Counted from the stretch's first letter, positions 35,962 to 44,836 are shown. The stretch: 64,000 nucleotides of DNA from Fluviibacter sp039805865 (GCA_039805865.1 JBDLTI010000002.1:1-64000); one strand, 5' to 3'. Translations and numbers: made by a program. The notes: a model not told the origin generated them from the letters alone.

Positions 35962-37175
35962 TGAGTGAAGCGCAATACACACCGGATCCGTTGCCGGACG
36001 CCCAGGTGACTGAAGGGCGGGGTGGCCCGGCAATCCAGGAGCGTCCCTTCTGGTCGAAAGTCATGGCGGGAAAAGAGAGCTGGCTTCCGGCAACGCTGGT
36101 CGGGGTCATCCTTGCTGTCGTTGCGGCGATCGGCTTCTTCTTTCTACGCGATGCCCACTTCAGCGAGAGTGGTGCCAAACGCTTTGATAGCCGGAATTCG
36201 GGAACATCACTCAAGGCATCCCGCGAACTCGGCGCGGCCGGAGATGGTGGGCAAGCTCCGTTGCCGCCGATCGCCAAACTACCTGACCCGGTTAATCCGC
36301 CGATGCCTGTTGGTCCGGTATCAGTGCATCCTGTCACGCCAGCACCTGCCGGTGCCGCGCCCAGAAATCGCTTCGATGCGCCATTGCTGCCGAATGAAGG
36401 TACCGGTAAAGATGGGCAGGGCGGTTATGGCGGTGGTTCAGCGACCATGGTACAGCCTGCTACAACGGGCATCCCGGCGGCTCAGCAGGGATCAAACGCC
36501 GGTACATTTGACGGAAATCTCAAGTCGGCTCCGACACCCAGAGCTCAGGCAGGCCTGATCGGCAATCGTAACCTGCTCCTGGCCAAGGGCACGCTGCTCG
36601 ATTGTGTCCTTAATACCGCTATCAACTCAACAATACCCGGCATGGTCTCCTGCACGTTGACGCGGAATGTCTACAGCGACAACGGCAAGGTCCTGCTGCT
36701 CGAACGCGGATCGACCGTGACCGGTGAATTCGGGGGGCGGGTTAGAACAGGCCAGACCCGGATCTACGTGCTCTGGAACCGGATCAAGACACCGAAAGGC
36801 GTAGTGGTGAATCTCGATTCGCCAGGATCTGATGCGCTGGGGCGGTCCGGTGTCGATGGTGAGGTGGATAAACACTGGGGTGAACGGATCGGGAATGCCT
36901 TCCTGCTCTCGCTCATCCAGGATGCCATCGGTTATGCCGCCACACGGGGCAATAACCAGAACGGTAGCTCGCAGATGTATTTCCAGAATACGCAGCAGAC
37001 CGGCGACAACATGGCCAACACGATCCTCAAGGACTCACTCCAGATCCCACCGACGATTACCAAGAAGCAGGGTGAGCGCGTGGCCATCTTTGTGGCACGG
37101 GATCTCGACTTCTCGGCTGTCTATGACCTGATGCCGCAGGTCCCTGTTCAACAGACCAACACACCACAACCATGA
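35958..37175 (+). CDS. virB10: VirB10-like T4SS energy-sensing scaffold
   Basis: A 405-residue protein that spans both membranes in known systems. A cytoplasmic N-terminus is followed by one transmembrane helix (LPATLVGVILAVVAAIGFFF, about residues 40-60), then a Pro-rich periplasmic stretch. The C-terminal VirB10/TrbI domain begins near RNLLLAKGTLLDCVLNTAI and includes SCTLTRNVYSDNGKVLLLE. The ATG at 35958 overlaps the virB9 stop; ATG 35961 is an equal alternative. It overlaps the next gene by ATGA. Confidence 0.93.
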   Translation: MMSEAQYTPDPLPDAQVTEGRGGPAIQERPFWSKVMAGKESWLPATLVGVILAVVAAIGFFFLRDAHFSESGAKRFDSRNSGTSLKASRELGAAGDGGQAPLPPIAKLPDPVNPPMPVGPVSVHPVTPAPAGAAPRNRFDAPLLPNEGTGKDGQGGYGGGSATMVQPATTGIPAAQQGSNAGTFDGNLKSAPTPRAQAGLIGNRNLLLAKGTLLDCVLNTAINSTIPGMVSCTLTRNVYSDNGKVLLLERGSTVTGEFGGRVRTGQTRIYVLWNRIKTPKGVVVNLDSPGSDALGRSGVDGEVDKHWGERIGNAFLLSLIQDAIGYAATRGNNQNGSSQMYFQNTQQTGDNMANTILKDSLQIPPTITKKQGERVAIFVARDLDFSAVYDLMPQVPVQQTNTPQP

Positions 37176-37465
37176 AAAATACAGCCTTGTTCCTTATGTT
37201 CCTGATGACGCAATCTGCCTATGCCGATGACTGGGGTTGCCAGGTCATGCTCTGCATGTCGAACCCGGCTGGTCCTATGGCCGTGGCCGAGTGTGTGCCG
37301 CCGATGCAGCGACTCTATGACGCGATGTCTAGGAAAGGTTTCCAGTGGCCGACCTGTGATCTTGCTGGGAAGCCCGATTCCCCGAAGCCATTTACGGTCG
37401 ATCCGGCAGCCAGACCATTCACTTCAACGGATGCTGCGAGTGCCTCTAATGTCGGAGACAACTGA
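37172..37465 (+). CDS. TrbM/KikA/MpfK-like exported conjugation protein
   Basis: A 97-residue exported protein. The signal peptide ends at QSAYA|DD and the mature part has four cysteines in a TrbM-like order: GCQVMLCMSNP, then AECVPPMQRLY, then PTCDL. This matches the pattern of IncP TrbM and related KikA/MpfK proteins. No lipobox is present, so it does not replace VirB7. It overlaps virB10 by ATGA and precedes virB11. Disulfide bonding is expected from the periplasmic Cys residues. Confidence 0.72.
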   Translation: MKNTALFLMFLMTQSAYADDWGCQVMLCMSNPAGPMAVAECVPPMQRLYDAMSRKGFQWPTCDLAGKPDSPKPFTVDPAARPFTSTDAASASNVGDN

Positions 37466-38572
37466 ATGATCGGTGCAATGGAACTGATCGAGAACAACTT
37501 GCGCGGTGATGAGGCACTCCGTGAATTCGTTAAGCCGCTGATGGCTCTGCTTTACCGGCCTGAGACCACGGAACTCATCATCAATGAACCCGGTGTTGTG
37601 TTTGCAGAGTCAGATTGCGGTTGGGAGCGCCACGAGTTTCCACAGCTGGATATGGACCATCTTATGCAGATGGCGAAAGCCATTGCCACCCATAGCAAGC
37701 AGGAGATCTCGGCGCAGCACCCGATCCTCTCAGCCATGCTGCCAACGCAGGAGCGTGTGCAGATTGTTATGCCCCCCGCAGTGCCGGTGGGAACGATTTC
37801 CTTCTCTGTTCGCCGTCCTTCGGCGCGCATCCAGACACTTGCTGAATACGAGAGCCAGAAGGTGTTCGAGTCGACCCAGTGGCACCTGCCGGAGGCGGAG
37901 GTGGAAGGGGTCGGCAAGATGACCGTCCCTGGCTCGGATCAGAAGTTGATCAAGCTCCTCAGAGCCCGATGCTTCGCAGACTTTCTGGCTGAGGCTGTGA
38001 CGAACCGCCTGAATATCTGCGTGGTCGGCGATACCGGTTCCGGCAAAACAACCCTTATGAAAACTCTCTGCCAGTCCATTCCCGGCTATGAGCGGATCAT
38101 CACCATCGAGGACGTGCGGGAACTGTTCATGCCCAATCACGACAATCAGGTGAACCTGCTGTATTCGAAGGGTGGGCAGGGGCAGGCCAAGGTGACTCCG
38201 GCTGATCTGATCGCTAGTTGCATGCGCATGAAGCCGGATCGGGTGCTGCTGGCAGAGCTACGGGGCAGCGAGAGTTATGACTTCCTCAAGCTGCTGACCA
38301 CAGGCCACAGCGGGTCGATCACCAGCTTCCATGCCGAGAGCTGCAGCCGGGCCATTGCCCGGTTTGCCCTGATGGCCAAGGAACATCCGGAAGCGGCGGC
38401 CTATGACGATGTGGCGCTGAAGCGGCTGCTCTTCATGACCATGGACGTTATTGCCCATCTCAAGGCAGAGCCGATCTTCGATGGAGATGGTCAGCAGATC
38501 GGCAAGCGGCGGGTCATGACGGAAATCTACTTCGACCCCTATAAACGGCTGGAGCTCGCGTATGCCACCTAA
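37466..38572 (+). CDS. virB11: VirB11-like T4SS ATPase
   Basis: A 368-residue hexameric secretion ATPase of the inner-membrane cytoplasmic face. Walker A is GDTGSGKTTLMKTL near residue 190. The Asp box (ITIEDVRELFM), the His box TTGHSGSITSFHAES and Walker B (VLLAELRG) follow in order. The ATG at 37466 overlaps the TGA of the previous gene. It is the last gene of the virB2-B11 run. Confidence 0.96.
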   Translation: MIGAMELIENNLRGDEALREFVKPLMALLYRPETTELIINEPGVVFAESDCGWERHEFPQLDMDHLMQMAKAIATHSKQEISAQHPILSAMLPTQERVQIVMPPAVPVGTISFSVRRPSARIQTLAEYESQKVFESTQWHLPEAEVEGVGKMTVPGSDQKLIKLLRARCFADFLAEAVTNRLNICVVGDTGSGKTTLMKTLCQSIPGYERIITIEDVRELFMPNHDNQVNLLYSKGGQGQAKVTPADLIASCMRMKPDRVLLAELRGSESYDFLKLLTTGHSGSITSFHAESCSRAIARFALMAKEHPEAAAYDDVALKRLLFMTMDVIAHLKAEPIFDGDGQQIGKRRVMTEIYFDPYKRLELAYAT

Positions 38573-38610
38573 AAGGCTTGGATGTCATCAGGAGATGCAA
38601 TGAAGAGAAT

Positions 38611-38638
38611 TTGCCAAATAGACCCAAATGGGTATAAT
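38611..38638 (+). promoter_or_regulatory. Promoter of the toxin-antitoxin pair
   Basis: TTGCCA (38611-38616), a 16-bp spacer and a perfect TATAAT (38633-38638). The expected start of transcription coincides with the ATG at 38645, which would give a leaderless toxin mRNA. Confidence 0.55.
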
Positions 38639-38644
38639 CAGCCA

Positions 38645-39001
38645 ATGACCGATGCCATCAAAGACCTACGCTGGGTAAGCTCCTCTAAAAAGGATCTTCT
38701 GGCGATGCCTGAGGATGTGATTGACCTGTTTGGATTTGCCTTGCATTTGGCGCAAACGGGCAAGAAACACAGTCAGGCGAAGCCGCTCAAAGGCTTTGGT
38801 GGTGCCGGTGTTCTGGAGGTGGTTGAAGACCATCTCGGTGATACGTTTCGTGCGGTCTATACCGTCAAGATTGCCGGAGTTGTCTACGTACTTCATTGCT
38901 TCCAGAAAAAGTCGAAGCACGGTATTGAAACGCCAAAGCATGACATCGATCTGATCAAGGATCGGCTCAAAATTGCAGTGTCTGATGCCCAAGGAGAGTG
39001 A
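38645..39001 (+). CDS. HigB/RelE-like (phage Gp49-type) toxin
   Basis: A 118-residue protein of the phage-derived Gp49-like/HigB toxin family, expected to be a ribosome-dependent mRNA endonuclease. Family landmarks are RWVSSSKKDLLAMPEDV near the N-terminus, then KPLKGFGGAGVLEVVE, TFRAVYTVK and VYVLHCFQKKSKHGIETP. The ATG at 38645 fits the family start; ATGs at 38600 (with AGGAG upstream) and TTG/ATG further up are open alternatives. It is followed at once by an XRE antitoxin and has its own promoter, so it is an insertion in the transfer region, not a T4SS gene. Confidence 0.82.
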   Translation: MTDAIKDLRWVSSSKKDLLAMPEDVIDLFGFALHLAQTGKKHSQAKPLKGFGGAGVLEVVEDHLGDTFRAVYTVKIAGVVYVLHCFQKKSKHGIETPKHDIDLIKDRLKIAVSDAQGE

Positions 39002-39002
39002 C

Positions 39003-39323
39003 ATGGGAATAATTGAAAAAAGCAGTGGCAACGTTTACGAAGATCTGGGATTGCCCAATGCTGGCGAGATGCAGGTCAAGGCGACGCTTGCCGCCAAAAT
39101 TGGTGACATCATCAAGCATCGCCACCTGACACAAGTCGAAGCCTCAGAGATTCTTGGCATTGCCCAGCCCAAGCTGTCCTGTATGCTGCGTGGCCAATTC
39201 CGTGGCATTAGCGAGGCCAAAATGCTTGAATGCCTCAACAAGCTGGGACGTGATGTCGAAATTGTGATCCATAAGCCTGCGCGCTCGAGAGCAGCTGGGC
39301 TCACCCGTGTGGTGTTTGCGTAA
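39003..39323 (+). CDS. XRE-family antitoxin (HigA-like)
   Basis: A 106-residue helix-turn-helix protein: LTQVEASEILGIAQPKLSCM is the DNA-binding motif, followed by LRGQFRGISEAKMLECLNKL, a pattern common in XRE antitoxins paired with Gp49-like toxins. The ATG at 39003 follows AAGGAGAG with good spacing and begins one base after the toxin stop. It would neutralise the toxin and autorepress the promoter. Confidence 0.85.
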   Translation: MGIIEKSSGNVYEDLGLPNAGEMQVKATLAAKIGDIIKHRHLTQVEASEILGIAQPKLSCMLRGQFRGISEAKMLECLNKLGRDVEIVIHKPARSRAAGLTRVVFA

Positions 39324-39388
39324 CTCGGCAGGATCTTAATGCTTACCCACCCTGAGGTCTGTGTGGCTTGACCACCTGAAGCATGGGA

Positions 39389-39416
39389 GAAGAAGCCGGC
39401 GCAAGCCGGTTTCTTC
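39389..39416. terminator. Terminator-like hairpin between antitoxin and virB1
   Basis: GAAGAAGCCGGC (39389-39400) pairs with GCCGGTTTCTTC (39405-39416), one wobble, around a GCAA tetraloop. The T-tail is weak (ATTTAAT). It lies between convergent genes. Confidence 0.65.
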
Positions 39417-39442
39417 ATTTAATGGGTGTCTCTGTAGAAGCC

Positions 39443-39970
39443 CTAAACAGATTTGAGGGTGAGATACCACCACATGACCTGTTGCACGTAGGCCTGGGTT
39501 TCCCGGTAGGGCGGGATGCCCTTGAACCTGGTTACCGCGCCCGGCCCGGCGTTATACGCGGCCAGTGCCAGACGCCAGTCGCCAAACTGGTGCATCATCT
39601 TCTGCAAGTAACGTGTGCCTGTCTGGACATTCACGGTGTCAGACAGTAGATAGGTCAGATCACTGATCCCTAGTTCTCTGGCAGCGATGGATGTGATCTG
39701 CATCGGTCCGATCCCGCCACGGTCTGTGAGCTTCAATTGAGCGTAGCCCGATTCAACAGCAATCACGGCCAGTATCAGAGCAGGATCAATTCCCGCGTCA
39801 CGGGCCATTTGTGGGACGTAGGCATACTGTGATTCAAGCCGGATAATCTGGGATGTACAAGTCAGTGACTGAGCGCGATTGCCAAGGAGGCAATCAGAAA
39901 GCGATGACGTCTGTGTCCATCCGGGCAGGGCAATCATACAGCCGATAAGCGCTACCCATAACCGGCGCAT
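39443..39970 (-). CDS. virB1: VirB1-like lytic transglycosylase
   Basis: A 175-residue periplasmic SLT enzyme that opens peptidoglycan for T4SS assembly. A signal peptide ends near GWTQTSS. The catalytic Glu is E73 in AVIAVESGYAQLK, with the GIGPMQI and LALAAYNAGPGAV motifs of the SLT family. It is transcribed against the virB genes and lies beside a small gene of unknown function. A GDWRL segment precedes the AAYNAGPGAV. Confidence 0.93.
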   Translation of the reverse strand: MRRLWVALIGCMIALPGWTQTSSLSDCLLGNRAQSLTCTSQIIRLESQYAYVPQMARDAGIDPALILAVIAVESGYAQLKLTDRGGIGPMQITSIAARELGISDLTYLLSDTVNVQTGTRYLQKMMHQFGDWRLALAAYNAGPGAVTRFKGIPPYRETQAYVQQVMWWYLTLKSV

Positions 39971-39976
39971 AGATTG

Positions 39977-40186
39977 TCAGTTTGCGGCTTGGAAGCGCCG
40001 TCTGGCACCCGTTTCCGGATTGACCGACCAGCTGAATCCAGTCTTGCAGCGAATAACGACATTGCCATCTTCAATAATGGCTGACTCAGCTCCCGGCACT
40101 GAAATCTGGCGCACTACCCCGGAGCTTTCCTTCAGGAGATAGACGGAATCCTCTCGGGGGCAGATGCGTTGAACGGTCCATGTCAT
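39977..40186 (-). CDS. Small hypothetical protein
   Basis: A 69-residue protein (MTWTVQRICPREDSVYLLK) of unrecognised family. It is beta-rich by appearance, has two cysteines and no signal peptide or membrane segment. The ATG at 40186 is chosen; TTG at 40192 is also open. It is 6 bp upstream of virB1 on the same strand and probably co-transcribed, so a role in transfer is possible but unproven. Confidence 0.5.
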   Translation of the reverse strand: MTWTVQRICPREDSVYLLKESSGVVRQISVPGAESAIIEDGNVVIRCKTGFSWSVNPETGARRRFQAAN

Positions 40187-40291
40187 TGGCAAATTATCCC
40201 AGACAAAGAGCCAGTAGATTGTTGTGCTTGCTAGTCATAGTGAGGAATTCTAGGGTATTCTTGATAAAAATACAAAATCAAGAGATTCGCC

Positions 40292-40891
40292 ATGTCAAAG
40301 ACCAAATCTTGCCCTGCCCATGGCGGCAAGCGTGAAGGCGCTGGCCGCAAAGCCCGCTTCGGTGAGCCGACAACGCTGGTACGGGTGCCGGAAAGCGCTA
40401 AAGCGGTTGTCGTTGATTTCCTCGACGAACTCGCTCTGAAGCGCCGGACAGAACCACGGTGGCCAGATCATCTGACGCCAGTGAAACTGGCAGAGAATCC
40501 TGCGGCATTCAAGATCCCATTATTCAATCACACCATCCAGGCAGGGTTTCCTAGCCCTGCTGATGATTACGTGGCTGAAAGCCTAGATCTGAATGAACAC
40601 CTCATGCCTCGGAAGGAAGCCAGCTACCTTCTGACGGTCAGTGGTGAAAGTATGATCGGTGTCGGTATTCATGACGGCGACTTGCTCGTTGTTGATCGCT
40701 CACTGACGCCGGTTAATGGCAAGGTCGTGATTGCCATCCTTGATGGACAGTTCACTGTCAAAACGCTGGAGAAGAAGCGAGACAGGATTCGTCTGCTTCC
40801 AGCCAATCCTGACTTCGAGCCGATTGAGATCAAGGATGAGCAGGAGCTCCAGATCTGGGGTGTTGTAACCAATGTGATTCATGGCCTATAG
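40292..40891 (+). CDS. umuD: UmuD-like SOS mutagenesis protein (S24 peptidase)
   Basis: A 199-residue UmuD/MucA/RumA homologue. The self-cleavage site is A84-G85 in IQAGFPSPADD, with the catalytic Ser120 in SGESMIGVGI and Lys157 in QFTVKTL, correctly spaced 37 apart as in UmuD. It has an N-terminal extension of about 60 residues rich in Lys/Arg and a GAGRKA segment. Cleaved UmuD would join UmuC to form polymerase V. It overlaps or abuts umuC (2 bp). No LexA box (CTG-N10-CAG) was seen upstream. Confidence 0.92.
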   Translation: MSKTKSCPAHGGKREGAGRKARFGEPTTLVRVPESAKAVVVDFLDELALKRRTEPRWPDHLTPVKLAENPAAFKIPLFNHTIQAGFPSPADDYVAESLDLNEHLMPRKEASYLLTVSGESMIGVGIHDGDLLVVDRSLTPVNGKVVIAILDGQFTVKTLEKKRDRIRLLPANPDFEPIEIKDEQELQIWGVVTNVIHGL

Positions 40892-40893
40892 CA

Positions 40894-42180
40894 ATGACAT
40901 CGATTGCCCTCATCGATGGCAACAACTTCTACGTCTCCTGCGAACGGGTATTCCAGCCTGAACTAGAGGGCAAGCCGGTTGTTGTCCTGTCAAACAACGA
41001 TGGCTGCGTTGTTGCGCGAAGTCAGGAGGTCAGGGCGCTGGGCGTGGCTATGGGGACACCATGGTTCAAACTGAAAGATCTGGTCAGACAGCACGGCATT
41101 ATTGGTAAGAGCAGTAACTACACCCTGTATGCCGACATGAGCCAGCGGATGCATGCGGTGATCGGACAATTTGCTCCGGAACAGGAAATCTATTCGATAG
41201 ACGAAACCTTCCTTGATCTGACCGGTTTCAACCGGAACCTCGTTGAGTACGGGCAGCAAATACGACAGCGGGTCCGGCAATGGACCGGTATTCCCGTTTG
41301 TGTGGGGGTCGGCGGCACCAAAACACTCGCCAAACTCGCGAACCACAGCGCTAAGAAGATCCTCGTTCCCGAGATGGCCGATGGCGTGGTCAACTTTAAC
41401 CAGATGTCACCCGGTGAGCTGAATCAGCTATTCGGAAGCATTGATGTCGGGGAGGTCTGGGGCGTTGGGCGAAAGAACAAGGAACGCCTCTACGATATTG
41501 GTATCGAGACCGTTAAAGACCTGCGGAATAGTTCGGTCAGCCATATCAAGAACGAGTTCAATGTTGTTCTGGCCAGAACAGTAGCCGAGCTGAATGGAGA
41601 AAGCTGTCTGGCGCTGGAGGAAGTTGCGCCACCTAAACAGCAGATCGTGTCATCCCGGTCGTTTGGTCAGCCCGTCCTTCTTCTGGAAGATCTCAATGAA
41701 GCCGTAGTCAGCTATGCCAGCCGTGCTGCAGAAAAGCTTCGTAAACAGCATCATGTGGCTAGTGTCATCCAGGTATTCGTTCAGACAAATCCGTTCAAGC
41801 CGGATGAACCCCAGTACAACAATGGTGTCACGGTGAAACTGGCTAAGCAGACGAACGATACCTTCCTGCTTGCATCGGCTGCGCTCTACGGTCTGAAACG
41901 AATCTATAAACCGGGATACGCCTATAAGAAGGCTGGCGTTATGCTCGGGTCGCTCTGTCCGGAGAATCTGGTGCCGGTGGATCTGTTCACAGGGTTTAAT
42001 GAACCGGAAACACAACGCGCCAGAACGCTCATGGCCACGCTCGATGAGATCAATACGAAGATGGGCCGAGGTACAGTCAGATCCGCTGGTGAAGGCATTC
42101 AGAAAGCCTGGGCTATGAGATCAGGCAACAAGAGCAATGCATTTACAACGGATTGGGAGCAGCTGCCCGTAGTGAATTGA
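40894..42180 (+). CDS. umuC: UmuC-like translesion DNA polymerase V subunit
   Basis: A 428-residue Y-family polymerase. The catalytic acidic residues are in IALIDGNNFYVSCERVF (Asp8) and YSIDETFLDLTG (about 104-105), with SNNDGCVVARSQEVR as a further UmuC signature. The helix-hairpin-helix and C-terminal DUF4113-like end are present. It is fused to its partner by operon context. Such genes on ICEs and plasmids (rumAB, mucAB) give mutagenic repair in the host. Confidence 0.95.
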   Translation: MTSIALIDGNNFYVSCERVFQPELEGKPVVVLSNNDGCVVARSQEVRALGVAMGTPWFKLKDLVRQHGIIGKSSNYTLYADMSQRMHAVIGQFAPEQEIYSIDETFLDLTGFNRNLVEYGQQIRQRVRQWTGIPVCVGVGGTKTLAKLANHSAKKILVPEMADGVVNFNQMSPGELNQLFGSIDVGEVWGVGRKNKERLYDIGIETVKDLRNSSVSHIKNEFNVVLARTVAELNGESCLALEEVAPPKQQIVSSRSFGQPVLLLEDLNEAVVSYASRAAEKLRKQHHVASVIQVFVQTNPFKPDEPQYNNGVTVKLAKQTNDTFLLASAALYGLKRIYKPGYAYKKAGVMLGSLCPENLVPVDLFTGFNEPETQRARTLMATLDEINTKMGRGTVRSAGEGIQKAWAMRSGNKSNAFTTDWEQLPVVN

Positions 42181-42242
42181 CTGGTGTCTCCTGCTGCGCC
42201 AGTTACAATCGCAAAAGCGAATAAATATAGAGGATTTAAGAT

Positions 42243-42584
42243 ATGTCGAAAGTGCCTGCCTACGCAAGATTCATCCATTCGATGACTGCGCTCAAGAAAG
42301 AACTGGCCGACCCTGATTTTGAAGGTTGTGATGAAATTCTTTCGTATATGGCCGTCAGGGATTCAGAGGGCAAGGCTGTAAAAATTACAGAGCTGGTCCA
42401 GTCTCTTCAGTTCGGAACGGGTCCCACTGTGCACCGTAAGGTAACCACTCTGGCCGAGCGCGGGCTAATCAGTATTAGCAAGAGCAAGTCTGATGCCCGT
42501 GCAAAGAATCTGTCTCTGACAGCTGCTGCAATGAATCATCTGAAAGAGCCTACACGTTTGCTCAAGCAAAGCCTCGAAGGTTAA
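42243..42584 (+). CDS. Winged-helix (MarR-like) DNA-binding protein
   Basis: A 113-residue protein with a likely winged-helix fold: KITELVQSLQFGTGPTVHRKV is a helix-turn-helix and ERGLISISKSKSDARAKNLSLT is the wing and dimer region, as in MarR-type regulators. A ribosome site GAGG precedes the ATG. It lies between umuC and virD4 and may regulate transfer genes. The ligand is unknown and the family assignment is by fold pattern only. Confidence 0.6.
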   Translation: MSKVPAYARFIHSMTALKKELADPDFEGCDEILSYMAVRDSEGKAVKITELVQSLQFGTGPTVHRKVTTLAERGLISISKSKSDARAKNLSLTAAAMNHLKEPTRLLKQSLEG

Positions 42585-42632
42585 GTGCCCGGAAGCGCAC
42601 GGGGGTTCCGATAACGTAATAAACTCCTGTCA

Positions 42633-42659
42633 GGTGTTAGCGCACCGTCTGATAGGAGT
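42633..42659 (+). ncRNA. TTAGCG hairpin plus TGATAGGAGT motif, copy 3 (virD4 leader)
   Basis: GGTG (42633-42636) pairs with CACC (42643-42646) around TTAGCG (42637-42642), and the outer CA/TG bases can extend it. TGATAGGAGT (42650-42659) is the ribosome site of virD4 (ATG at 42665). Confidence 0.7.
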
Positions 42660-42664
42660 CCGAT

Positions 42665-44797
42665 ATGCTGCAGAGAATCGCGGCCGCGCAGTGGCGCGTG
42701 CTGTTTGTGGTGGTGGCTTTGTCCGTCACCATTCCGTTTATCCTGTGGTTCGCCGGTATGTTCTGGCTGGCGGCCATTCACAGGAACCCCTTTGGTGCAG
42801 ACCTGTGGACCTGGCTAGATGCATGGGGCAGGGTAAGCGCCGGACTTTACACGCAGACTGAACAGGATCGTCTGATCCGATCCCTTTTCTACGCAAGCCT
42901 GCTTGTGTACTTTGTGCCGCTCTATGTCGTTTTGAACGGCATGCTGCAAAGGCACCGGCGCGCTCTGCATGGCAGTGCGCGCTGGGCCAACGACAGGGAA
43001 ATCAGCAAGGCGAATCTTGTGCAAGATGACGGCATCGTGATCGGCAAGCACAAGGGCGAGATCCTGCATTTCCCCGGTCAACAGTTTGTACTACTGGCAG
43101 CGCCAACAAGATCCGGAAAAGGTGTCGGAGTCGTCATTCCGAACCTGCTGACGTATACAGGTTCCGTAGTGGTGCTCGACATCAAACAGGAAAACTACAA
43201 CATCACCGCCGGATACCGGAAAGACGTTCTGAAGCAGGAGACCTGGCTGTTCAATCCCTTTGCTGAAGATCGGGAGCCGGATACAGGCCGTGCCGCGCCT
43301 AGAACGCACCGGTATAACCCGTTATCGAGCATTACAGATGGTGTGTTCCGGGTCGGGGATATTCTGGCGATTGGTAATGCCATCTGGCCCACAGGCGGCA
43401 AGGATGCCTTCTGGAACGACAATGCCAGAAATCTGTTTCTGGCCATTGTGCTGTTCCTGTGTGAGATGCGGGATCGCAGACTTAAGGATGACTCCCTGCC
43501 TAATTACCCTGTGACCATGGGAGAGGTGCTACGCCAATCCTCCGGTAGGGGCACGGGGCAGAGCGTCAAGAAATACCTGCAAGCACTGGTAGAGACCTAT
43601 CCCTGGTTGTCCTCGGAATGTCTGGATGCCATGGCCAACTTCCTGTCGGCCTCCGACGATGTGCTGGCCTCGATTTTGAGCACCTTCAATGCGCCACTCA
43701 CCATCTGGCGTAACCCGGTGGTGGATGCGGCCACCAGTCAGAATGACTTCGATCTTGCCGATGTCCGGGCCAGACCAATGTCGGTCTATATCGGAATAAC
43801 GCCGGACCATCTGGAAGACGCCAAACTGCTCGTTAACCTAGTGTTCAGTCAGCTGGTCAATCTCAATACTAAACAGCTACCACAGGATAATCCGACTAGA
43901 TTCCGGTATAGCTGCCTGTTGCTCATGGATGAATTCACGGCTATCGGCAAGGTCAACATCCTCGCCAAAGCTGTCAGCTACATTGCGGGCTACAATCTGC
44001 GCCTGTTACCGATTATTCAGTCACTATCCCAGCTGGAATCAGTTTATGGTCGGGAAGATGCGCGTACCTTCGTCACCAACCATGCCATGCAGATTCTGTT
44101 TGCACCACGGGAACAGAAAGATGCCAATGAATACTCAGAAATGCTCGGCACATTTACCGAGAAGGGAATCAGTGAAAGCCGTTCCAAACAGATCCTTGAT
44201 CCCAAAGGTTCCAGTGAAAGCATCTCGGATCAGAAACGCGCACTCATGCTGCCTCAGGAGCTTAAGGAACTAGGGCAGTGGAAGGAAATCGTCCTTCTGG
44301 AAAACACCAAGCCCATCCTCTGCGACAAGATCCGCTATTACGATGATCCGGCATTCAGTACTCGTGTCATACAACCACCAGTTGTGCCAACGCTGGATCT
44401 CGATCTCTTCGTCGCCAAGCTACAGAACCGGATCAGGCCATTGCAGGATAGTGATGTGCAAGCCGATGGTTCAGATCTCTCCGATGTGCCGCCAGAGCAT
44501 CTGCTCCTGATGGAAGCCGATATTGAATTGCCGCCGCCGGATGACGAAGAAGGTGCCTACGAATTTGTGACACAGTGCTATCAGGAGCAACTGGGTGTGA
44601 GTGTGTCGGAAATGAATGCCCTGGTAGAAAAGACAACGCCAACCCCGGAGAGCCCGGTGCCGGTACTAAGCCAGTGGTTACTGAATGGTCTGGAATTCAT
44701 AGCTGCCGTGGAAGAACCGGTAGACAAGACTTCAGAAGCTTTACCCGACATATCAATCTCCGAGCGAGCTGTGCATGCTGCCTTCTCGTCCATCTAG
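42665..44797 (+). CDS. virD4: VirD4/TraG-type coupling protein
   Basis: A 710-residue hexameric DNA pump linking the relaxosome to the T4SS. Two N-terminal transmembrane helices (about residues 15-40 and 77-95) anchor it. Walker A is LAAPTRSGKGVG near residue 147 and Walker B is LLLMDEFTAIG near 420. HGSARWAN, found before the ATPase domain, and the C-terminal NPLSSI pattern are typical of TraG. The ATG follows RNA motif copy 3. Confidence 0.96.
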   Translation: MLQRIAAAQWRVLFVVVALSVTIPFILWFAGMFWLAAIHRNPFGADLWTWLDAWGRVSAGLYTQTEQDRLIRSLFYASLLVYFVPLYVVLNGMLQRHRRALHGSARWANDREISKANLVQDDGIVIGKHKGEILHFPGQQFVLLAAPTRSGKGVGVVIPNLLTYTGSVVVLDIKQENYNITAGYRKDVLKQETWLFNPFAEDREPDTGRAAPRTHRYNPLSSITDGVFRVGDILAIGNAIWPTGGKDAFWNDNARNLFLAIVLFLCEMRDRRLKDDSLPNYPVTMGEVLRQSSGRGTGQSVKKYLQALVETYPWLSSECLDAMANFLSASDDVLASILSTFNAPLTIWRNPVVDAATSQNDFDLADVRARPMSVYIGITPDHLEDAKLLVNLVFSQLVNLNTKQLPQDNPTRFRYSCLLLMDEFTAIGKVNILAKAVSYIAGYNLRLLPIIQSLSQLESVYGREDARTFVTNHAMQILFAPREQKDANEYSEMLGTFTEKGISESRSKQILDPKGSSESISDQKRALMLPQELKELGQWKEIVLLENTKPILCDKIRYYDDPAFSTRVIQPPVVPTLDLDLFVAKLQNRIRPLQDSDVQADGSDLSDVPPEHLLLMEADIELPPPDDEEGAYEFVTQCYQEQLGVSVSEMNALVEKTTPTPESPVPVLSQWLLNGLEFIAAVEEPVDKTSEALPDISISERAVHAAFSSI

Positions 44798-44836
44798 TCA
44801 TACCCAATACATAAGAAATTCTGATACGATCATCTA

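Noticed and set aside
40200..40291. LexA-controlled SOS promoter for umuDC
   Set aside because: No CTG-N10-CAG palindrome could be found by eye in this gap.
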